Origin: Symmachiella dynata
Lineage (GTDB): Bacteria; Planctomycetota; Planctomycetia; Planctomycetales; Planctomycetaceae
Direction: 5' to 3'
Assembly (NCBI RefSeq): GCF_007747995.1
Contig: NZ_CP036276.1
Coordinates: forward strand, 7,616,001-7,680,000
DNA: 64,000 nt
The notes under the pieces are model-generated. The model saw nothing but the letters and a program-made list of their open reading frames with translations. It searched no databases and was not told the origin of the DNA. A program made the position numbers and the translations under genes. This document shows positions 8,584 through 17,923 of the stretch, piece after piece (the stretch's first letter is position 1; every line of letters starts with the position of its first letter).

Positions 8584-10788
8584 ATGACGAGGATCAACAC
8601 CAACGTTGCATCATTACGAGGCTTGAGGAGTGTCGAACGCGCCAATTCACTCCTTAACACTTCACTCCAAAGACTTTCAACCGGTGTGCAAATCAACTCC
8701 GGGAAAGACGACCCGGCCGGTTTGATCGCCAGTGAGACGTTGAAGTCTCAGATTGTCGCGATCGAAACGTCGATCAAGAATAGTAATCGCGCCAACAACG
8801 TGATCGCCACCGCCGACTCGGCGTTGGGCGAAATCAGCGGGTTGCTCAATCAGATCCGCGGCTTGGTCCAAGAAGGACTGAATACCGGTGCCCTGTCGCA
8901 AACGGAAATCGACGCGAACCAGTTGCAGATCGATTCCGCGCTGTCGGCCATCAACCGGATTTCCGCCAACGCGACCTTTGGTGGCGATAAGTTGATCGAC
9001 GGATCAAAATCGTTCACAACGCAACTCACCACGGCAAACTCAGCCAAAATCAGCGAGTTCCAAATCGACGAAGCGGTGTTCGGCTCCAGCTCGACAATCT
9101 TAGTCGATGCAACGATCACGACCGCAGCCGAAAAAGGATCACTCGTTTATACCGGTGGAGACCTGACCCAGGAAACCACGGTTGAAATTGCAGGCTCCGT
9201 CGGCAGCCAAGTGTTGTTCTTCGGTTCCTCCAGTACTTACGAAAACATTCGCGACGCTATCAACGCCGCGACCGACGTCACGGGTGTCGAAGCGACATTT
9301 GTCGACGACGCTGGGACTGCTGCGGCGACAGCTGGTACGGTGACCCTCGCAGCGACAGGTGCTGCCGCAACCGCCGGGACCGCCACGTTTACTTCCGCTG
9401 GTAATGAAAACGACTTGTCGTTTACAGCAGCGACCGCCGGAGCCTTTAGTGGAACGAACGCCGTTTCGGTCGTCTTCTCGCTGAACGCCGATACGAACGA
9501 TGCATCTTCGGTTTCAGTGACTGGTAACGAAATCACCATCTCACTGGAAAATGACACGAATGCTGCGTCGGTTGCCGTTGCATCGGACATCGAAGCATTG
9601 TTCAATGCCAATACGAACGCGACAGCCCTGGCCAGCATCAGCCTCCCGGATGACTCAGGGACAACCGGTTCAGGTGTTGTGTCGGGTGGTTTGACGAATG
9701 CAACGTTGAATAACGGGACCGAAAACTTCGATACCAACAACGACATCGTTATCACCAACGATACCTCAGGACTGCTGACCGGTACCAATATCCCGTCCGT
9801 CGCTTTCTCGCTGCAATCGGACAGCAACGACGGCACCTCGGTGAGTGTTTCGGGTTCCGCCATTACAGTTGCCTTGGCTGTTGACGCCACACAAACGGAC
9901 ACTTCCAGTGTCCAGGCTTCGGACGTGATTGCGGCAATCAATAGCAATACTTCCGCTGCTGCTCTTGTGACCGCTTCGAATGCCTCGGGCAATGACGGCT
10001 CTGGAGTCTTTAACTACACCTCTGCAGCGCAAACGATCAACGGAACGGATGCATCGTCAGGCAGCACTGCAGCGTTGACCCTCACGTCCCAGAACTTTGG
10101 GTCAGCTGAGTTCGTTGAAGTCAACGTCCTGGCTGGATCATTCGACACGTACGATTCCACAGGAACATCGGCCGTCCAAATCTCACGGGACTCCGGTACC
10201 GACGTCGTCGCCAATATCAACGGTCAAGTTGCTCAAGGGACCGGCCTGAAAGCCTCTGTCTCCAGTGCCAACTTGGTCGCCTCCTTGACCTTCAATGCGG
10301 TCAACAACGTGGCTGCTGAAACAGCTCAGATTACGATCACCGGCGGCGGCTCGCTGTTCCAGATCGGTCAAGAGGTTTCCGCTGCCGGCCAATTGGGCAT
10401 GGGGATCGAAGCGATCAACACGGCCCGTCTGGGTGGAATCTCGGGTAAGATTTACGAACTCGGCTCCGGCCGGGGCAAAAGCCTGAACGATGTTGGTCCC
10501 AACGTCACTGGTGCCGACTTGGTGAACATCATCGATGAATCGATTAACCGTGTCTCCAACCTGCGTGGCCGGTTGGGTGCGGTGCAAAAGAACGTGATCG
10601 AAACGAACATCACCTCGCTGGGTGTGGCTTTGGAAAACATTTCCGCCGCCCGTAGCGAAATCATCGATACCGACTTTGCCGCGGAAACGGCCCAACTGAC
10701 GAAGAGTCAAATCCTCTCGCAGGCGGCCATCTCCGTTTTGCAGATCGCCAATAACAACCCGCAGCAGGTCTTGACCCTCCTCGGTTAA
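8584..10788 (+). CDS. fliC: Flagellin with large Ser/Thr-rich central domain
   Basis: This 734-residue filament protein is about 1.5 times the common flagellin length. Residues 1-140 (INTNVASLRGLRSVERANS, LSTGVQINSGKDDPAGL) and about 590-734 (the SEIIDTDFAAETAQLTKSQI segment and ending PQQVLTLLG) are the conserved D0/D1 coiled-coil ends. The centre, residues 150-590, is rich in Ser, Thr, Asn and Ala with very few charged or aromatic residues. It contains two related units of about 100 residues, 276-378 and 386-489, both with a V-F-S-L / A-F-S-L strand, a DTNDASSVSV or DSNDGTSVSV turn and a SDIEALFNANT or SDVIAAINSNT helix. The ribosome-binding site is GAAGGAAAGG. A terminator follows, then five O-GlcNAc-transferase-like genes, so the centre is a plausible glycosylation substrate. 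Confidence 0.93.
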   Translation: MTRINTNVASLRGLRSVERANSLLNTSLQRLSTGVQINSGKDDPAGLIASETLKSQIVAIETSIKNSNRANNVIATADSALGEISGLLNQIRGLVQEGLNTGALSQTEIDANQLQIDSALSAINRISANATFGGDKLIDGSKSFTTQLTTANSAKISEFQIDEAVFGSSSTILVDATITTAAEKGSLVYTGGDLTQETTVEIAGSVGSQVLFFGSSSTYENIRDAINAATDVTGVEATFVDDAGTAAATAGTVTLAATGAAATAGTATFTSAGNENDLSFTAATAGAFSGTNAVSVVFSLNADTNDASSVSVTGNEITISLENDTNAASVAVASDIEALFNANTNATALASISLPDDSGTTGSGVVSGGLTNATLNNGTENFDTNNDIVITNDTSGLLTGTNIPSVAFSLQSDSNDGTSVSVSGSAITVALAVDATQTDTSSVQASDVIAAINSNTSAAALVTASNASGNDGSGVFNYTSAAQTINGTDASSGSTAALTLTSQNFGSAEFVEVNVLAGSFDTYDSTGTSAVQISRDSGTDVVANINGQVAQGTGLKASVSSANLVASLTFNAVNNVAAETAQITITGGGSLFQIGQEVSAAGQLGMGIEAINTARLGGISGKIYELGSGRGKSLNDVGPNVTGADLVNIIDESINRVSNLRGRLGAVQKNVIETNITSLGVALENISAARSEIIDTDFAAETAQLTKSQILSQAAISVLQIANNNPQQVLTLLG

Positions 10789-10823
10789 GCTCTCACGCCG
10801 TAAGGCGAAACGCGGAACTAGAC

Positions 10824-10862
10824 AAACGGCGTCATTTCTTCACCGAAATGACGCCGTTTTTT
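10824..10862 (+). terminator. Rho-independent terminator after flagellin
   Basis: A 14-bp perfect stem (AAACGGCGTCATTT at 10824-10837 with its complement at 10846-10859), an 8-nt loop and a T-run through 10862. It lies 36 bp after the flagellin stop codon. Confidence 0.92.
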
Positions 10863-11036
10863 CGTTGGTATTTCCAAGTCACATCATGCTGTAGCGGCGG
10901 CCTTGGTCTTGAGATACCCGTTGCCGGGAAAACTCGGCTCATTCCACACATTGCCCCTAGCCGATAAATTCATTACCGCCGCTCGAAGTCCGTGGCTGCG
11001 CCGTCGTTATGACTAAGCGGGAATAAAACAAGACAG

Positions 11037-11058
11037 GCGTGAATGACACAATTCACGC
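11037..11058. repeat. Inverted repeat upstream of the glycosyltransferase operon
   Basis: GCGTGAAT (11037-11044) and ATTCACGC (11051-11058) form an 8-bp perfect inverted repeat with a 6-nt spacer, about 80 bp before the first GT41-like gene. It could be an operator or a small hairpin. Nothing else was seen between the flagellin terminator and 11138. Confidence 0.5.
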
Positions 11059-11137
11059 ACAAAACCAAATTGGATGATTTGTCGGTTACGGGCCTTGCGC
11101 GGTCTATCTCGGAACGGATTCCGTCGGAATAAATACG

Positions 11138-13390
11138 ATGTTGACCACCTCAAAACAGGGCACGATGCCGCCGCGATTTACGAATCCGGCAGATCTGCAA
11201 AACGCGGAACGACTCTGCCGTCAGATTCTTCGCATCGAGCCTGCGCAGCGGGATGCGTGGCATTTGCTGGGTATCGTCGCACATAACCAAGGCCGCAATA
11301 GCGAAGGCGTCGACGCCATTCGCCATGCCATCGCGCTACCTGCAGCGAACCCTACCGCCTTAAACAACGAACCGGCTGCCCAACAAACACTGGATCGAGC
11401 CGTTAAATTGTATCGCGGCGCGCTGGAACAAGATCCGTCGAGTGCAGCGGTCTATTACGAATTGGGCCGTGAGCAATTAAAGGCCGGTCAATGCCAAGAG
11501 GCGATTTGCAGCCTCGAACATGCATTGGCGATTCGCGGTGACTGGACCGAAGCTCAGGAGGCATTGGCTGAAGCCTCTCTCAAAACTGGTCATGCTGAAC
11601 AACCGGTTGATCTGTTGCAAACAGCGAACCAGCACTATCAACTCGGTCGGACCCATTTCTCGCAGCAACGATTCCAATTAGCGGATCAAAGTTTTGCGGC
11701 TGCTCTGCAAATCGATCCAAATCATCAGGCAGCGTGGCATGATCGCGGCGCCGTTTTCTTAAATCAAGGAAAAATGGACGAGGCCCGACGGCACTTCGAC
11801 AAGACGCTCGCGCTCAATCCTCAACACGCCGATGCACTTTGCAATCTGGGGCTGATTCATCTATTGGACAACGAATTGGAGATCGCGCTCGATTATTGCC
11901 GTCGTTCGGTCAAAATAAATCCCCAGCATGCCAACACGCGTAACATTCTCGGAAATGTGCTCCGCGGACAGGGAAAACTGGGGGAGGCGGTCGCGGAATT
12001 TCAATGTGCGATCCAATTGAATCCCGCATTCACCGAAGCGCACAACAATTTGGCCCTTTCGTACCAAACCCAAGGCCGGATCGAAGAGGCTGTGGCGCAT
12101 TATCGCCAGGCGGCAGAAGTCCGCACCGACTGCGCCGCCACGCATAGCAATTTGTTGTTGAGCCTCTTTTACGTACCGGAGAATGATCGTGAGGCGCACT
12201 TTCGCGAACACGAAAAATGGGCCGCGGTGCATGGGCGGTGTTCGCAGATCGAGCACTACGAGAATTCGCGCGATCCCGACCGAAAACTCCGCATCGGATA
12301 CGTCTCACCCGACTTCCGGGCGCATCCGGTGGGAACATTTATCGAACCGATTCTCAAACTTCACCAAGCGGCGGACTATGAAATCACCTGCTACTCCAAC
12401 GTCACATCTCCGGATGAAGCAACAGCGCGATTTGAATCGCTCGTGGATCGTTGGCGGGTCACGAATTGGCAGAACGACGACGACCTAGCCGCGACGATTG
12501 TTGCCGATGGGATCGATATTCTCATCGATTTGGCGGGACATACCGCCGGAAACCGACTGGGACTCTTTGCCCGCAAACCAGCGCCGGTGCAAATGACCTA
12601 CTTGGGTTATGGCGGCACGACCGGCTTGGACACGGTGGACTATCGTTTGACCGATGCCGTCGCAGATCCTGCTGGAGAACCGGTCTCGCATACCGAGCAA
12701 CTCATCCGCTTACAGCACGGGCTATTGTGTTTTCAACCGCCGACCGCCGCGCCGCTGGTGGCCGAAGCGCCGCTACTGCGCAATGGATGGATCACTTTCG
12801 GGTCATTCAACAATCCCGCCAAAATCAATGCAAAGACTGTGGAACTGTGGGCTGATGTTTTAAAGAACGTACCGACCGCGCGTTTTCTGTTGAAATATCC
12901 GACGTTCAATGATTCCGAAACAGCGGACTACTACCGTGAACTGTTCGCTCGTCACGGGATCGCTCCGAGCCGCCTCGACATTCGCGGTGGAAAACTACCG
13001 TTCGATGAACATTTGGCGGTTTATGGCGAGATCGACATCATGTTGGACTCGCTGCCGTATACCGGTTCCACCACGACCTGTGAATCGTTGTGGATGGGCG
13101 TGCCGGTGCTCACGCTCTGCGGCGGAAGTTTTGTGCAGCGGATATCCGCTAGCATACTCACGCAATTGAACATGCCGGAATTAATCACTGCCACAGCGAC
13201 GGAATTTGTCAGTCGCGCCACACAACTTGCCGCTGCCACGGAAGATCTATCTCGAATTCGCCAAGCGATCCGCGAAGAAATGCGCGTCTCGCCGTTGTGC
13301 GATGCGGACGGTTACACGCGTGAATTGGAAACCGTTTACCGCCGGGCATGGCAACGGTGGTGTCACCACAATCGACAATCTCCTCAATGA
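11138..13390 (+). CDS. TPR + O-GlcNAc-transferase-like (GT41/SPINDLY) protein 1
   Basis: This 750-residue cytoplasmic protein has about six or seven tetratricopeptide repeats (residues about 20-340, with repeat cores such as ALCNLGLIHLLDNELEIAL) and, from residue about 383, a glycosyltransferase family 41 catalytic half. Motifs in order are LRIGYVSPDFRAHPVG (catalytic His region), IDILIDLAGHTAGNRL, GYGGTTGLDTVDYRLTD, ITFGSFNNPAKIN and the nucleotide-sugar loop YTGSTTTCESLWMGVPVLTL. GT41 enzymes transfer GlcNAc (or fucose in plant SPINDLY) from a nucleotide sugar to Ser/Thr. It is the first of five adjacent paralogues after flagellin and ends in an ATGA overlap with the next. The start at 11138 has only a weak ribosome-binding site; ATG 11165 is an alternative. 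Confidence 0.85.
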   Translation: MLTTSKQGTMPPRFTNPADLQNAERLCRQILRIEPAQRDAWHLLGIVAHNQGRNSEGVDAIRHAIALPAANPTALNNEPAAQQTLDRAVKLYRGALEQDPSSAAVYYELGREQLKAGQCQEAICSLEHALAIRGDWTEAQEALAEASLKTGHAEQPVDLLQTANQHYQLGRTHFSQQRFQLADQSFAAALQIDPNHQAAWHDRGAVFLNQGKMDEARRHFDKTLALNPQHADALCNLGLIHLLDNELEIALDYCRRSVKINPQHANTRNILGNVLRGQGKLGEAVAEFQCAIQLNPAFTEAHNNLALSYQTQGRIEEAVAHYRQAAEVRTDCAATHSNLLLSLFYVPENDREAHFREHEKWAAVHGRCSQIEHYENSRDPDRKLRIGYVSPDFRAHPVGTFIEPILKLHQAADYEITCYSNVTSPDEATARFESLVDRWRVTNWQNDDDLAATIVADGIDILIDLAGHTAGNRLGLFARKPAPVQMTYLGYGGTTGLDTVDYRLTDAVADPAGEPVSHTEQLIRLQHGLLCFQPPTAAPLVAEAPLLRNGWITFGSFNNPAKINAKTVELWADVLKNVPTARFLLKYPTFNDSETADYYRELFARHGIAPSRLDIRGGKLPFDEHLAVYGEIDIMLDSLPYTGSTTTCESLWMGVPVLTLCGGSFVQRISASILTQLNMPELITATATEFVSRATQLAAATEDLSRIRQAIREEMRVSPLCDADGYTRELETVYRRAWQRWCHHNRQSPQ

Positions 13391-15516
13391 ATATTCGCAC
13401 CCCAACGACATTCATGAACGAGAACCGTGACCTCTTTAAAGTCGCGTTCGAAAATCATCAAGCAGGGCGACTCGGTGAAGCCGAAGGCCTGTATCGTAGC
13501 GTGCTGCGCGTAGATCCGGCTCATACGGATGCCCTGCATTTGTTGGGAGTCGTCGCCCACCAATCGGGTCGGCATCAAATAGCTGTGGAAATGATCCAGC
13601 GAGCGATCGCAATCAACGGAAACAATCATCTCTATCACAGCAACCTGGGTGCCAGCCAACTGGCCATGGGGCGGCTGGGCGATGCGATTGCCAGTTGCCG
13701 ACGGGCGGTCGAATTGGCTCCCAACTACGCAGCCGCACAGTTCAATTTGGCCCGCGCCTACCAAGCTGCCGGTGAGACTGCAGCTGCGGAAGCGGGTTAT
13801 CGCCGCACATTGCAGGTCGATCCCCGGCATGCGGAATCGCGGCTGAATTTAGGGAACCTGTTGTTCGACCGGGGCGAGATTCAAGCCGCGATTGTGGAGT
13901 TTCGCGCGTCCGTTCAATGCAATCCCAACTTTGCGTATGCGCATTATAATCTTGGAAATGCCTTACTTGAAATCGGACGGACCGACGAAGCGATTGCCTG
14001 TTTGCAAACAACGATCCAACTCAAACCGGACTACGCTGAGGGATACAACAATCTGGGCAATGCCTACCGCAGCCGCGATCAACTTGATGAAGCCCTGACA
14101 TTCTTCACCACAGCCTGCCGACTCAACCCTCAACATGCGATTGCGCACAACAATCGCGGCTCGGTTTTACAATCTCAGGGATGTCTAGCCGAAGCGTTTG
14201 CGGCCTATACACGGTCACAACAAATCGCGCCGGCCGATGCAGCCACGCATAGCAACGCTCTGGTCGCAGCGAATTATCTCGCAGAGCAGTCGCCGCAGGA
14301 GCTGTTTCAGCGACATCGCGATTGGGCTGAGCAACATGCGGTGGACTGTCCGCCAAGACAATTTCTCAACGTGGCTGATCTGGAGCGTCGATTGCGGATC
14401 GGATATGCGTCGCCCGATTTTCGCACGCATCCAGTGGCCTCTTTCTTTTTGCCGTTGCTGCAGCAACATGACCGCACTGTTGTCGAAGTGACCTGCTACA
14501 GCAATACCCCTCGCCCGGATCGCATGACCGCCCAGTTCGAAGCAGGTGCGGACCGTTGGCGGGACGTTCGCCGTTGGAGCGACGAGCAGATGGTGCAAGC
14601 TGTACTCGCCGACGAGATCGATATTCTGGTCGATTTGGCCGGGCATACAGCCCATAACCGATTGCAAGTCTTCGCACAAAAGCCGGCGCCGGTGCAAGTT
14701 AGTTTTTTGGGATATCCCAATACGACCGGTTTGCCGACGATCGACTACCGCATCACCGACGGGATTGCCGACCCTGCGGGCGAAGCACGGACGCACAGTG
14801 AAACATTGATCCGACTGCCCGGGCCATTTTGTTGTTATGCGCCGCCAAATATTGACGTCGAGGTTCGCTCGTTGCCCGCGGACCGGAAGGGCTATGTGAC
14901 GTTTGGGTCGCTACACAACTTGGCGAAACTCAATCCGCAGGTCGTCGAAACCTGGAGTGCCGTATTGCGCAGCGTGCCACAATCGCGGTTGCTGATTGCT
15001 CGATCGACGTTGTCGCGGTCCTCGGCCGAACGTTTATCTGCTGAGTTTGCTGAACGGGGAATCGCGACAGGACGGATCGATTTCCGCCAACTCTCTACGG
15101 CAGAAGGCAGCTATATGCGTGTCTATGATGAGATCGATGTCATCCTCGATGCGTTTCCTTGGAGCGGCCACACGACCACTTGCGAAGCTCTCTGGATGGG
15201 GGTCCCGGTCCTCACGCTCCGCGGCAATCGACACGCCGGTCGCATGGGAGCCAGTTTGCTAACGCACATTGGACTGCACGAATGGATCGCTAAATCGCGG
15301 GAAGACTACGTGTCTCAAGCAGCGACACTGGCTACGGATGTGGCTGCTCTGCGTAGCCTGCGAAGTTCCTTGCGTGACCGATTTTTAACGTCGCCCCTCT
15401 GCGACGCGCGGCGCTACGCTGCCAACATGGAAGAGGCTTACCGCAGCATGTGGCGACGTTGGTGTCCTGTAGAGACGTCGTTTGTCATTGATACTTGCGA
15501 GCAAATTTTACGATGA
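13387..15516 (+). CDS. TPR + GT41/SPINDLY-like protein 2
   Basis: This protein of about 709 residues has roughly eight TPR units (residues about 15-300) and a catalytic half starting near residue 332 (LRIGYASPDFRTHPVAS). Its ATG at 13387 overlaps the preceding TGA as ATGA, the sign of translational coupling; ATG 13414 is an alternative. The donor-site loop reads PWSGHTTTCEALWMGVPV, whereas the other four paralogues have P-Y-T/N-G-(S/A)-TTTCE. The GH pair recalls the NGHTT loop of eukaryotic OGT, so donor or acceptor choice may differ. The catalytic half also carries GYPNTTGLPTIDYRITD and TFGSLHNLAKLN. It probably modifies Ser/Thr in the cytoplasm, with flagellin the obvious candidate substrate by position. 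Confidence 0.85.
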   Translation: MNIRTPTTFMNENRDLFKVAFENHQAGRLGEAEGLYRSVLRVDPAHTDALHLLGVVAHQSGRHQIAVEMIQRAIAINGNNHLYHSNLGASQLAMGRLGDAIASCRRAVELAPNYAAAQFNLARAYQAAGETAAAEAGYRRTLQVDPRHAESRLNLGNLLFDRGEIQAAIVEFRASVQCNPNFAYAHYNLGNALLEIGRTDEAIACLQTTIQLKPDYAEGYNNLGNAYRSRDQLDEALTFFTTACRLNPQHAIAHNNRGSVLQSQGCLAEAFAAYTRSQQIAPADAATHSNALVAANYLAEQSPQELFQRHRDWAEQHAVDCPPRQFLNVADLERRLRIGYASPDFRTHPVASFFLPLLQQHDRTVVEVTCYSNTPRPDRMTAQFEAGADRWRDVRRWSDEQMVQAVLADEIDILVDLAGHTAHNRLQVFAQKPAPVQVSFLGYPNTTGLPTIDYRITDGIADPAGEARTHSETLIRLPGPFCCYAPPNIDVEVRSLPADRKGYVTFGSLHNLAKLNPQVVETWSAVLRSVPQSRLLIARSTLSRSSAERLSAEFAERGIATGRIDFRQLSTAEGSYMRVYDEIDVILDAFPWSGHTTTCEALWMGVPVLTLRGNRHAGRMGASLLTHIGLHEWIAKSREDYVSQAATLATDVAALRSLRSSLRDRFLTSPLCDARRYAANMEEAYRSMWRRWCPVETSFVIDTCEQILR

Positions 15517-17897
15517 CCGAAGTGGTTTCAGAATTGCGTGAAGCGTTTGACAGGCACCAGGCTGGTGACCTGCCGCAAGCGGAACGTCTGTACCGGGCAG
15601 TCTTGCAGGACGATCCCACACACGGCGAGGCGCTGCATTTGTTGGGTGTGCTCGCGCACCAAAGCGGTAACGCCACGGCTGCGATGGACTTGATCGGCCG
15701 CGCGGTGCAACACGTCGATCCACCGCGGGCGATGATGTACAGCAACCTGGGCGCCGCGCATCAGGCAACCGGCGATTTCGACATGGCGATCACACACTAT
15801 CGCCGCGCTGTACAATTGCAGCCTGACTTTGCCGATGCCCAGCACAATCTCGCAACCGCATTCGCGGCACAAGGCAATCACGATCAGGCCGTCGGCGCCT
15901 ACCAACAATTGCTCGCAACGCATCCCCAGCATCGCGCCGGCTGGACGAATCTCGGCAAATCACTCCAAAACCTCAAGCGGTATGAAGAGGCGGCGCAGTG
16001 TCACCGAACGGTGCTCGACAATCATCCTGACGATTGTGAAGCGTGGCTGAATTTGGGAGTGGTACAGGCATCGTTAGGGCAACTGGACGCGGCAGCGGAC
16101 TGTTTCTCCCAACTGTTGAAACGTGCACCGCAACATGCCCTAACGCACTTCAATCTGGGCCGGATCCGCCAGGACCAAGGCCGACTCAAGGAGGCGGTGT
16201 CACACTATCGTCAAGCGGTCCAATGCGACACAGCCTACGTCGATGCCTGGAACAATCTCGGCGTGTCACTGAAATCTCTGCAACAGTTTGCCGAAGCCGA
16301 AACATGCTTCCGGAACATCGTGACCCTGTCGCCAAACTCTGCGACGGCCCACTTCAATCTAGGCAACGTGCTCCGCGCGCAAGACCGGTTTCAGGAAGCG
16401 GCCGCAAGTTATCGCCAAGGACTGCAGTTGGATCCGCAGCATGTCGAGTCCTACATCAATCTGGGGACAGCTTTGACGTCGGCGGGAGATTTCAGCGCTG
16501 CGGAGCATTCCTACCGCACAGCGCTGCAGGCTTGTCCTCAATCGATCGAAGTTCATCTAAATTTGGCATCCGTTCTGCAACTGCAGGGACGTATGGACGA
16601 GGCTGCGGCGGTCTATGAACGGGCGGAGGAAATTGATCCGACCTGTGAGGCCGTCAAGAGCAGTGCCCTCATGCTGCCGTTGTATCAACCAAATATCTCG
16701 CAAACAGAGATTCTTCGCCGACACTGTGAATGGGGTGCGCGGCTGTCGAGTTTGGCCGCAGCGGATTCATCATTCAACCACGACTGCAATCCGCAGCGTC
16801 GTTTGCGAATCGGATATGTCTCGCCCGACTTTCGCATGCATCCGGTCGGGTTTTTCATGGAATCGATCCTGCGAAACCACGACCGTGAGCGTTTTGACGT
16901 AACGTGCTACGCCGAACATCGTGACGACGATCATGTGACGGATCGTTTGCGGCCTTTGTCGCACGCTTGGCGATCGACGTGTGGGCGGACGGATGACGAT
17001 GTGGCGCGGATGATTCGCGACGATCAAATCGATATTCTCATTGACCTAGCTGGTCACACGTCGGGCAATCGGCTGGCGGTCTTCGCCCGTCGTCCCGCGC
17101 CGGTGCAAATGACCTACTTGGGATACGGGACCACGACCGGATTAGCAGCAGTCGATTATCGGATCACCGACGCCATCGCCGACCCGCCCGGAGAAACCCA
17201 CGGACATGCCGAAGAACTTCTGCGCGTTCCCGGTGGAATCCTCTGTTACTCACCACCGCCGAATGCGCCCGAAGTGGTCTCGCTACCGGCGCTACAGAGC
17301 GGACAGGTTACGTTCGGTTCGTTCAACAAACTGAGCAAACTGAGCCAACCGACCCTCGACGTCTGGGCAGCTGTCCTGCAGGCGGTCCCCGCGTCTCGAC
17401 TGATCCTCAAAAACCGCTCATTCGCCAACGACACCGTCTGCGCACGTTATGTCGCGGAATTCGCAGCACGGAACATTGACGTCGACCGCATTGAACTGAT
17501 TGGCCCCACGGATTCAATCACGGAACATTTGGAGCTCTATGGCCGTATCGATGTGGCATTGGATCCATTTCCATACAACGGGGCGACGACGACGTGTGAA
17601 GCGTTATGGATGGGTGTCCCCGTGATTTCTCTTCGCGGTAATGCGTTTGTCGAGCGAATGACGGCGTCGTTGCTGACCACAGTTGGATTGACCCAGTTCA
17701 TCGTTGAATCACGGGAAGAATACGTCGCCGCCGCATGTCGCTGGGCAGATTCGATCCAACCATTGGCGGAGCTGCGACAACGACTGCGCTGCATGGCGAG
17801 TGAGTCCCCGCTGTGCGATGAACCGGCCTACGTGCGCGGATTGGAAGAACAGTATCAAGCAGCGTGGCAACGGTGGTGTGCGACACCGGTTGTGTGA
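15513..17897 (+). CDS. TPR + GT41/SPINDLY-like protein 3 (longest TPR array)
   Basis: At about 794 residues this is the longest of the five paralogues. Around eleven TPR units fill residues 5-400, then the catalytic half begins near residue 427 (LRIGYVSPDFRMHPVG), followed by IDILIDLAGHTSGNRL, GYGTTTGLAAVDYRITD, TFGSFNKLSKLS and YNGATTTCEALWMGVPVISL. The ATG at 15513 overlaps the previous stop codon as ATGA; the frame continues upstream to 15495 without a better start. The catalytic half is the same length as in the sister genes (about 367 residues), so only the TPR superhelix, which selects protein substrates in OGT, has changed in size. Confidence 0.85.
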   Translation: MTEVVSELREAFDRHQAGDLPQAERLYRAVLQDDPTHGEALHLLGVLAHQSGNATAAMDLIGRAVQHVDPPRAMMYSNLGAAHQATGDFDMAITHYRRAVQLQPDFADAQHNLATAFAAQGNHDQAVGAYQQLLATHPQHRAGWTNLGKSLQNLKRYEEAAQCHRTVLDNHPDDCEAWLNLGVVQASLGQLDAAADCFSQLLKRAPQHALTHFNLGRIRQDQGRLKEAVSHYRQAVQCDTAYVDAWNNLGVSLKSLQQFAEAETCFRNIVTLSPNSATAHFNLGNVLRAQDRFQEAAASYRQGLQLDPQHVESYINLGTALTSAGDFSAAEHSYRTALQACPQSIEVHLNLASVLQLQGRMDEAAAVYERAEEIDPTCEAVKSSALMLPLYQPNISQTEILRRHCEWGARLSSLAAADSSFNHDCNPQRRLRIGYVSPDFRMHPVGFFMESILRNHDRERFDVTCYAEHRDDDHVTDRLRPLSHAWRSTCGRTDDDVARMIRDDQIDILIDLAGHTSGNRLAVFARRPAPVQMTYLGYGTTTGLAAVDYRITDAIADPPGETHGHAEELLRVPGGILCYSPPPNAPEVVSLPALQSGQVTFGSFNKLSKLSQPTLDVWAAVLQAVPASRLILKNRSFANDTVCARYVAEFAARNIDVDRIELIGPTDSITEHLELYGRIDVALDPFPYNGATTTCEALWMGVPVISLRGNAFVERMTASLLTTVGLTQFIVESREEYVAAACRWADSIQPLAELRQRLRCMASESPLCDEPAYVRGLEEQYQAAWQRWCATPVV

Positions 17898-17923
17898 TCG
17901 TCGAATTCGGTTAGGAGAGTTCC

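Noticed and set aside
9237-9992. Minus-strand open frame of 251 codons inside flagellin
   Set aside because: It is a shadow of the low-complexity Ser/Thr/Ala region on the other strand; no start signal or family.
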